This document shows, in pieces, positions 1-4,300 of a DNA stretch of 6,041 nucleotides; the stretch's first letter is position 1; each line of letters begins with the position of its first letter. Below the pieces are notes generated by a model. It was given only the letters and a program-made list of their open reading frames with translations. It made no database searches and was not told the origin of the DNA. Where the stretch lies: NCBI GenBank assembly GCA_021163085.1, contig JAGGXL010000165.1, positions 1 to 6,041 on the forward strand, given 5' to 3'. The position numbers and the translations under genes were made by a program. The DNA is from Thermodesulfobacterium sp. (GTDB taxonomy: Bacteria > Desulfobacterota > Thermodesulfobacteria > Thermodesulfobacteriales > Thermodesulfobacteriaceae).

Positions 1-334
1 CCTTATATATAGCTACAATGTCCTCTTTTTTGATAAGCTCTTTAAAGTTTTCAAATTCATTACTTTTGAATATTTTCTCTATAATTTCTCTTACTTTTTC
101 TGAAATATTTTTTCTTTGTGGAAGAGGCTCTTGATAAAAGGCTAAAGCTTTTTTTATGTAAAATTCTACTTTTTTCTTAAATTCCTCTAAATTTAGAGAA
201 AAAGAAAAAAAATCTTTCTCTGCAATCAGAAGATTTTCCCAGATATAATGTAAAATCTCTCCCAGAATGATGTGGTTGGTTTTTTCTTTTAAAATTTTTA
301 AAGAAACCTTTCCCTGATTAAGTTTTACAGGCAT
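1..334 (-). CDS. Partial protein resembling the N-terminal part of a RecB/AddA-type PD-(D/E)XK nuclease domain
   Basis: The reverse strand is open from an ATG at 334 to the left edge, giving 111 codons with no stop. An in-frame TAA lies six codons upstream of the ATG, so the gene cannot extend rightward from an ATG. The segment LGEILHYIWENL (residues about 24-35) looks like the 'G-x-x-x-H-x-x-(L/W)-E' motif that opens the nuclease domain at the C-terminus of UvrD/RecB-like helicase-nucleases. It is followed by a helical stretch and then by a segment ending in EDIVAIYK, resembling the run-up to the catalytic 'vyrE' strand of that domain. The acidic catalytic residues would lie outside the window. 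No helicase motifs precede it, and no Shine-Dalgarno sequence is visible before the ATG. It may be a standalone nuclease, a truncated helicase-nuclease, or an unrelated helical protein. That there is an open frame is well supported; the family assignment is inference from weak similarity. Confidence 0.5.
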   Translation of the reverse strand, partial: MPVKLNQGKVSLKILKEKTNHIILGEILHYIWENLLIAEKDFFSFSLNLEEFKKKVEFYIKKALAFYQEPLPQRKNISEKVREIIEKIFKSNEFENFKELIKKEDIVAIYK

Positions 335-355
335 AATAAATTTTAAAATATTTTA

Positions 356-383
356 AAGATATTTATATTTTAACTCTTGTCAA
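356..383 (-). promoter_or_regulatory. Candidate sigma-70 promoter for the leftward nuclease-like gene
   Basis: On the reverse strand a perfect TTGACA (-35) lies at 383-378. A weaker TATCTT (-10, four of six consensus bases) follows at 361-356 after 16 bp. The predicted transcript would start near 349 and leave about 15 nt before the ATG at 334. Chance matches are common in DNA this AT-rich, so the exact -35 is the main support. Confidence 0.35.
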
Positions 384-405
384 ACCTTTATAAAAGGTAT
401 ATTTT
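377..405 (+). promoter_or_regulatory. Candidate sigma-70 promoter for ilvE
   Basis: TTGTCA at 377-382 is a five-of-six -35 match. A -10 could be TATTTT at 400-405 (17-bp spacer) or TATATT at 398-403 (15-bp spacer, better sequence). Transcription would start near 411, leaving a leader of about 38 nt that carries the ilvE ribosome binding site. The -35 box overlaps the reverse-strand TTGACA by five bases, so two polymerases could not occupy both at once. Confidence 0.4.
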
Positions 406-437
406 TTCTTTTTTAGAGAGTAATTTTAAAAACTTAT

Positions 438-444
438 GGAGGAG
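438..444 (+). promoter_or_regulatory. Ribosome binding site of ilvE
   Basis: GGAGGAG at 438-444 is a near-perfect Shine-Dalgarno. Its GGAGG core ends 6 nt before the ATG at 449. It fixes the ilvE start and argues against the in-frame upstream TTG at 377, which lacks such a site. Confidence 0.85.
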
Positions 445-448
445 AAGA

Positions 449-1519
449 ATGGAAATAGAGATTTTTTTAGCTGAAGAAGAAAAGAGAAAGGTTCCTGATT
501 TTGAAGAGCTTTCTTTTGGGAAAATCTTTACCCCTCACATGTTTATAATGAAATATGAAAAAGATAAAGGCTGGCATTCTCCACAAATTAAGCCTTTTTC
601 CAATATTGAGCTTCATCCTGCAGCTGTAGGTTTACATTACTCTCAATCGGTTTTTGAGGGATTGAAAGCTTATTACGGAGTTGATGGAAAGATAAGGTTT
701 TCCCGTATATGGGATCACATTGCAAGGCTTAATCGCTCTGCTGAAAGATTGTGCATTCCTCAGATTGACCCTGATTTTGTTTTTAAAGCAATTAAAACTC
801 TTGTCTCCATCGATAGAGAGTGGATACCAAAGAAAAAAGGAGCAGCACTTTATATAAGACCACTTATTTTTGCTACCCAGCCCACTCTGGGGCTTAAAGT
901 AAGCTGTGAATATCTTTTTATTATAATACTTTCTCCTGTAGAAGCTTATTATAAAGAGGGGTTTAACCCTGTTAAAATTTATGTAACCACTGAATATGTA
1001 AGAGCCTGTCTAGGAGGAACAGGAGAGGCAAAAACTGGTGGTAATTATGCTGCCAGTCTTAAAGCTCAGGAACTGGCACATAAAAAAGGATATACCCAGG
1101 TTCTCTGGCTTGATGCTAAAGAGAGAAAATATGTGGAAGAAGTGGGGAGCATGAATATCTTTTTCTATTTTGAAAATGAACTTGTTACCCCTGCCCTTAC
1201 AGGTTCAATTCTGCCAGGTGTTACAAGAGACTCGGTTTTAAAGTTGGCTCCTAAACTTGGTATTCCAGCAAAAGAAAGAAAAATTTCCATAGACGAAGTA
1301 ATAGAAGGTATAAAAAACAATACCTTAAAAGAATGTTTTGGAACAGGAACAGCTGCAGTTATAAGCCCTGTAGGCGAAATTTGCTATGAAGATAAGTCAT
1401 ACTTAATTAACAACGGAAATACAGGAGAGCTTACCAAAACACTTTTTGATTACATTACAGGAATTCAGTATGGAGAGAAAGAAGATATCTTTAACTGGAC
1501 CGTTATTTTAGAAGATTAA
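449..1519 (+). CDS. ilvE: Branched-chain amino acid aminotransferase (class IV PLP enzyme)
   Basis: This cytosolic PLP enzyme exchanges amino groups between Leu/Ile/Val and 2-oxoglutarate, the last step of branched-chain amino acid synthesis and the first of their breakdown. The product is 356 aa, which fits the longer BCAT type (IlvE_II, related to eukaryotic BCATs). Visible family signatures are SVFEGLKAYY at about 67-76, ALYIRPLIFAT at 133-143, and GGTGEAKTGGNYAAS at about 189-203, whose Lys195 should form the Schiff base with PLP. Further on come EEVGSMNIFF with Glu231 near 230-239, SILPGVTRDS at 253-262, and the phosphate-binding turn FGTGTAAVISP at 297-307. All key elements are present, so it should be active. 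The ATG at 449 is chosen because GGAGGAG precedes it and the conserved family region begins soon after. A frame extension back to TTG 377 would run through the candidate promoter. It overlaps the convergent TPR gene by 4 bp. No other ilv/leu genes adjoin it, and no T-box or attenuator fits in its short leader. Confidence 0.95.
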   Translation: MEIEIFLAEEEKRKVPDFEELSFGKIFTPHMFIMKYEKDKGWHSPQIKPFSNIELHPAAVGLHYSQSVFEGLKAYYGVDGKIRFSRIWDHIARLNRSAERLCIPQIDPDFVFKAIKTLVSIDREWIPKKKGAALYIRPLIFATQPTLGLKVSCEYLFIIILSPVEAYYKEGFNPVKIYVTTEYVRACLGGTGEAKTGGNYAASLKAQELAHKKGYTQVLWLDAKERKYVEEVGSMNIFFYFENELVTPALTGSILPGVTRDSVLKLAPKLGIPAKERKISIDEVIEGIKNNTLKECFGTGTAAVISPVGEICYEDKSYLINNGNTGELTKTLFDYITGIQYGEKEDIFNWTVILED

Positions 1520-1965
1520 AAATCTACCACCCTTCTTGCTTTAGCAATTTCTCTCTGGGCTGAAACCGCCTTATCCAATTCCAAGTCTGCTGCCTCTTCC
1601 AGCCCTTTTTCTCTTAAAATCTGACTTCTTGCCATGTAAGCAGCTGGATAAATAGGCTCAAGATCAATAGCTTTGGTGAATAACTCCAACGCCTTGTCTA
1701 AATCCTTTTTACGATAATATACCTGCCCTAAGCGAAAGTAAAGCCTTGCATTTTCTGACTCTATTTCTATAGCTTTCTCTAAATCATTTTGTGCAAGTTC
1801 TATTTCTCCTTTCTGCATGTATATAACAGCTCTTGCTTCCAATGCCTTGGTGTGATTTGGATCCAATTCAAGAACTTTGTTAAAAATTTCTAAAGCTTCA
1901 TCAAATTGCTTTAAAGTAAGTATTTTTGCACCTTCTAAAAAAAGTTCTTCTATATCTACGCCCAT
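1516..1965 (-). CDS. Small tetratricopeptide repeat (TPR) protein
   Basis: The product is 149 aa and consists almost entirely of four TPR units, at about residues 5-38, 39-72, 73-106 and 107-140. The consensus is clear in repeat 1 (FDEALEIFNKVLELDPNHTKA), repeat 2 (DLEKAIEIESENARLY) and repeat 3 (DLDKALELFTKAIDLEP), with repeat 4 more divergent. There is no signal peptide or membrane segment, so it is probably a cytosolic scaffold that binds a protein partner. The sequence does not reveal that partner. The ATG is supported by AAGGAGG at 1980-1974, 8 nt upstream. It lies 49 bp downstream of trmB on the same strand with no terminator between, so the two are probably co-transcribed and the trmB frameshift could reduce its expression. 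Its TAA stop shares bases with that of ilvE. Confidence 0.9.
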   Translation of the reverse strand: MGVDIEELFLEGAKILTLKQFDEALEIFNKVLELDPNHTKALEARAVIYMQKGEIELAQNDLEKAIEIESENARLYFRLGQVYYRKKDLDKALELFTKAIDLEPIYPAAYMARSQILREKGLEEAADLELDKAVSAQREIAKARRVVDF

Positions 1966-1973
1966 AAAATTAT

Positions 1974-1980
1974 CCTCCTT
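1974..1980 (-). promoter_or_regulatory. Ribosome binding site of the TPR gene
   Basis: The reverse strand reads AAGGAGG, a full match to the anti-Shine-Dalgarno core, 8 nt before the ATG. It is the strongest such site in the window and fixes this start. Confidence 0.85.
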
Positions 1981-2014
1981 TTTTAAAATTTTTCTAATTT
2001 TGAAATTTTATCTT

Positions 2015-2737
2015 TTATTTTAGATTTATGCAAGAGTTCACATTGTAAAAATTCAAAAATTTTCTTTTACAGGTGCTTTTTACAAGACGAGAATCTTTTA
2101 AAATTTTCTGAATTTCTAAGGTTATCACAATGATAGCTTTGTGCACTTCTTCTGTAAGATATGGCTTGTCTGAATCGTGAATGGCAATAATTATCTTTTT
2201 TTTCTTTATATTACAAGGTTTAACAGTGACAAAAAATCTCTGTTTAAAAACCCCTTTTACAATCAGTGTATCTATAAGGATTCTATCTTCCTTGTAGTAA
2301 ATATCCAATAGTTTTATAACCTCTTTTTCTCTTTTCCAGACAATTCCTCTTGGTAATTTTTTTGCCAGTTCAAAAAAGTCAACTTTTTCATTTACTTCTA
2401 ATATGTTTTCAGGCAAAATTTCCTCCTTTAAAAATTTTGCTAAAGGATAAAATTTATATACCCATTCAGGAATTTCAACTATTTTATGTTTTTTAAACCC
2501 AACATAAAAAAGCGGTAAACCTTGGGAAAGCCATTTTCTTGCATATTTAGTTAAATAGTAATCGATTAAGTTGATTTTTACAGGACTATCCCAGAGAGGT
2601 AAAAAGGCTGGGCATTCAGAAAAAAGCTCTGCAACTTCCTCAGCATACTCCTTACAATCAGTAACCATAAGAAAGAAACCTTCTAAAGTTAGTCTATCAG
2701 CAATAAGCCAGACAAAAGGCTGAAATAAGCCAGACAA
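2015..2737 (-). CDS. TrmB C-terminal fragment (separated by the frameshift)
   Basis: This is the rest of TrmB in a frame shifted by +1. It has no credible start of its own. The farthest upstream candidate, TTG at 2737, lies inside the duplicated repeat and has no ribosome binding site; an ATG at 2668 has only a distant AGAAGG. Its first real TrmB residues are QPFVWLIADRL, followed by FFLMVTDCKEYAEEVAELF, the family's post-catalytic region. Residues about 50-240 are the Lys/Ile-rich extension seen in thermophile TrmB proteins. Its ending, HDSDKPYLTEEVHKAIIVI and a basic tail, matches no other domain I recognise. It is best read as one half of a broken trmB, not as an independent gene. Confidence 0.6.
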   Translation of the reverse strand: MSGLFQPFVWLIADRLTLEGFFLMVTDCKEYAEEVAELFSECPAFLPLWDSPVKINLIDYYLTKYARKWLSQGLPLFYVGFKKHKIVEIPEWVYKFYPLAKFLKEEILPENILEVNEKVDFFELAKKLPRGIVWKREKEVIKLLDIYYKEDRILIDTLIVKGVFKQRFFVTVKPCNIKKKKIIIAIHDSDKPYLTEEVHKAIIVITLEIQKILKDSRLVKSTCKRKFLNFYNVNSCINLK

Positions 2738-3107
2738 AAGGCTGAGAAATTAGTCTTCTCTTTTTATGCTTTTTTTTAAACCAAGGATCAGGAAAATTTA
2801 TGTAAACTCCTGAAAGAGTTTCTCTTTCTAAAAATTTAGAAATAAACTTTGAACCTTCTATATGCATAAGTTTTACATTTTTCAGCCCTTCATTTACCAC
2901 TCTATTTGCTGCTTTTTTTAAGTATTTTTTTGAAACCTCAACACCAATAAAATTTGATTCGGGATTCTTTTTAGCAACCCAGACAATAAATTCTCCATTC
3001 CCAATTCCTATTTCTAAAAAAAGCGGAGCCTTTCTTTTAAAGATCCTTTCCCAGTCCGGTTTGATTTCAAGTTCATTTTCTTTTAATACTATTTCCTTAA
3101 GTTCCAT
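2697..3107 (-). CDS. trmB: TrmB N-terminal fragment (SAM-binding half, truncated by frameshift)
   Basis: This 136-codon frame is what would be translated from the trmB ATG as sequenced. Residues 1-128 are true TrmB sequence: the SAM loop EIGIGNGEF, the acidic strand end GVEV, and the catalytic signature NFPDPWFKKKHKKRRL. The last eight residues, SAFCLAYC, come from reading the second copy of the 22-bp repeat and a few bases beyond in the wrong frame, ending at TGA (2699-2697). The product lacks the later Rossmann strands, the VTD motif and the whole C-terminal extension, so it is unlikely to fold or to methylate tRNA. Confidence 0.75.
   Translation of the reverse strand: MELKEIVLKENELEIKPDWERIFKRKAPLFLEIGIGNGEFIVWVAKKNPESNFIGVEVSKKYLKKAANRVVNEGLKNVKLMHIEGSKFISKFLERETLSGVYINFPDPWFKKKHKKRRLISQPFVWLISAFCLAYC
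2702..2745. repeat. Exact 22-bp tandem duplication within trmB
   Basis: Two identical 22-bp copies abut at 2702-2723 and 2724-2745. Each begins AATAAGCC and ends AAGGCTGA on the plus strand. Within each copy AGCC and GGCT form a short inverted repeat with an 8-base loop, which could favour slippage during replication. Twenty-two is not a multiple of three, so the duplication shifts the trmB frame. Confidence 0.97.
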
Positions 3108-3111
3108 AATT

Positions 3112-3117
3112 ATCCTT
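3112..3117 (-). promoter_or_regulatory. Ribosome binding site of trmB
   Basis: The reverse strand reads AAGGAT at 3117-3112, 4-5 nt before the ATG at 3107. It is a moderate Shine-Dalgarno match but is the only purine-rich site there, and it agrees with the family's usual N-terminus. Confidence 0.6.
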
Positions 3118-3118
3118 A

Positions 3119-3147
3119 TTGTCTAAAATTAAAATTTCCAGTAAAAT
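3119..3147 (+). promoter_or_regulatory. Candidate sigma-70 promoter for the YihY-family gene
   Basis: TTGTCT at 3119-3124 and TAAAAT at 3142-3147 (five of six -10 bases) are separated by 17 bp. Transcription would begin near 3154, only about 4 nt before the ATG at 3158, so the message would be almost leaderless. This agrees with the absence of a Shine-Dalgarno before that ATG. AT-rich sequence makes chance matches likely. Confidence 0.3.
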
Positions 3148-3157
3148 TAAAAAATCT

Positions 3158-4300
3158 ATGAGATTGGAAAATATCCTTAATTTTTTAAAAATTACAATTA
3201 TAACCTTTTTTAAAAAACTTCAAAAAGATGATGTTCTACTTAGTGCTCAGGGATTAACTTTTAATACCCTTCTTACTTTAGTTCCCCTTTTAGGTTTGGT
3301 TTTTTCTATAGGAAAAATCTTTATTCCTCAGCAAAAACTAATGGAACAGATATTTATAAATATTGCTCAATATCTCACTCCTGAAGCTACCAAAAAAGTT
3401 ATGGACACCATTTTAGAATTAGTTAAAAAGCTTGAAACTTTCCCACTCGGTAAATTCAGCCTTATAGGTTATTTTGTTATGGGATTAGGGCTTCTTTTCC
3501 AGATTGAAGGAATATTAAACAGAATCTTTGAAAGCTCAAAAAGAAGAAAATTTACACAACGAATAACATTTTTCTGGGTATGTATGACTATAATTCCCTT
3601 TCTCTTATTTATGCCTGTATCTTTTCATTCTTACCTCGGAAAGTTTTTTAATATTTCTATACTAATAATCATCACACTTTTTTTCTTCTTAATGTATATA
3701 TATTTTCCTGCAAAAGATGTTCGCAAAAAAGAAGCTCTCATCGGAGCGCTTTTCTCAACCATTTTATGGACTCTATCTTCTTATCTTTACTCCTTTTATG
3801 TTAAATACGCAGTGGGTTACTCTAAAGTCTACGGTTCGCTTTCAGCTATACCTTTGTTTTTAATATGGTTATTTATAAACTGGCTGGTATTTCTTCTGGG
3901 AGCCGAGTTGGTAGTATTTTTAGAACAAAAATGCTGGAGAAGGATTCCTATAAATCTTCCTCACCCGTATCTAAAACTTTATATACTTTATCTCTTAGGA
4001 AGATTTTTTACTGAAGGTAAAAACTGCAACATATTTAAAATTTCAGAATACTTAAATGTCTCTCCTATTTTTTTAGAGTCTCTTTTACAAGAGCTGGAAA
4101 AAGAAGGTTTTATAGCTGTAAAGGACGAAGAAGTGTTTTTTGTTAAACCTCTACAAAGTATAAAAATTGGACAAATAATAGGACTTAACGATGTTAAAGA
4201 ATTGCCAAAACTTCCAGAGATTAATAATTTTATAGAAAAAATATCCAGTTTGACACAAAATCTTTCTCAAGTTACTTTAAATGATTTATTAAAAACTTAA
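3158..4300 (+). CDS. YihY/BrkB-family integral membrane protein (former 'ribonuclease BN' family)
   Basis: The 380-aa product is an inner-membrane protein of the YihY/BrkB family, whose biochemical role is not settled. The old 'RNase BN' label is a misassignment in E. coli. Hydrophobic segments fall at about 34-54, 101-119, 136-155, 163-184, 191-214 and 228-255, the six expected. The family motifs are clear: SAQGLTFNTLLTLVPLLGL near 29-47, and YSKVYGSLSAIPLFLIWLF then LLGAEL near 221-251. After the membrane part, residues about 270-330 look like a winged-helix domain (FKISEYLNVSPIFLESLLQELEKEGFI), a tail also found in longer family members. The start is uncertain. ATG 3158 has no Shine-Dalgarno; an in-frame TTG at 3119 would add 13 residues but coincides with a candidate -35 box and also lacks a binding site. 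It is divergent from trmB and overlaps the convergent moeA by 4 bp. Confidence 0.9.
   Translation: MRLENILNFLKITIITFFKKLQKDDVLLSAQGLTFNTLLTLVPLLGLVFSIGKIFIPQQKLMEQIFINIAQYLTPEATKKVMDTILELVKKLETFPLGKFSLIGYFVMGLGLLFQIEGILNRIFESSKRRKFTQRITFFWVCMTIIPFLLFMPVSFHSYLGKFFNISILIIITLFFFLMYIYFPAKDVRKKEALIGALFSTILWTLSSYLYSFYVKYAVGYSKVYGSLSAIPLFLIWLFINWLVFLLGAELVVFLEQKCWRRIPINLPHPYLKLYILYLLGRFFTEGKNCNIFKISEYLNVSPIFLESLLQELEKEGFIAVKDEEVFFVKPLQSIKIGQIIGLNDVKELPKLPEINNFIEKISSLTQNLSQVTLNDLLKT

Larger units (their letters stand above)
2015..3107 (-). pseudogene. trmB: tRNA (guanine-N7-)-methyltransferase TrmB, long thermophile form, split by a 22-bp tandem duplication
   Basis: TrmB uses S-adenosylmethionine to make m7G at position 46 of the tRNA variable loop. 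The reading frame is open from ATG 3107, then shifts at an exact 22-bp tandem duplication (2702-2745). Deleting one copy joins the two parts into one 356-aa protein with a seamless family sequence, RRLISQPFVWLIADRL. In that restored protein the SAM-binding loop EIGIGNGEF is at 32-40 and GVEV at 55-58. The signature NFPDPWFKKKHKKRRL is at 104-119 with catalytic Asp107, and the VTD..EYAEE motif starts at 141. About 180 further residues form a C-terminal extension of the sort known from Aquifex and other thermophiles, where it aids tRNA binding. The start has AAGGAT 5 nt upstream. As sequenced, translation would stop at 2697 before the TD motif, so the allele is probably null unless frameshifting or reversion occurs. 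An assembly error is possible. Confidence 0.9.

Noticed and set aside
377..448. A TTG-initiated N-terminal extension of 24 residues on ilvE
   Set aside because: The extension has no ribosome binding site, its TTG coincides with a candidate -35 box, and GGAGGAG sits correctly before ATG 449, close to the start of the conserved family region.
335..448. A T-box, leucine/isoleucine attenuator or riboswitch controlling ilvE
   Set aside because: The predicted leader is only about 38 nt. It has no run of branched-chain codons after a small ORF start, no T-box core and no terminator hairpin.
436..474. A small ORF from the ATG at 436 overlapping the ilvE Shine-Dalgarno
   Set aside because: It ends at a TGA after about a dozen codons in another frame, and it has no ribosome binding site of its own.
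1966..2014. A terminator between trmB and the TPR gene
   Set aside because: The AAAATTT/AAATTTT stretches can pair only weakly, with A-T pairs alone and no GC stem. This is expected in such AT-rich spacer DNA.
2015..2737. Treating the C-terminal trmB frame as a separate novel gene
   Set aside because: Its first residues are a direct continuation of TrmB, and its TTG start exists only because of the 22-bp duplication.
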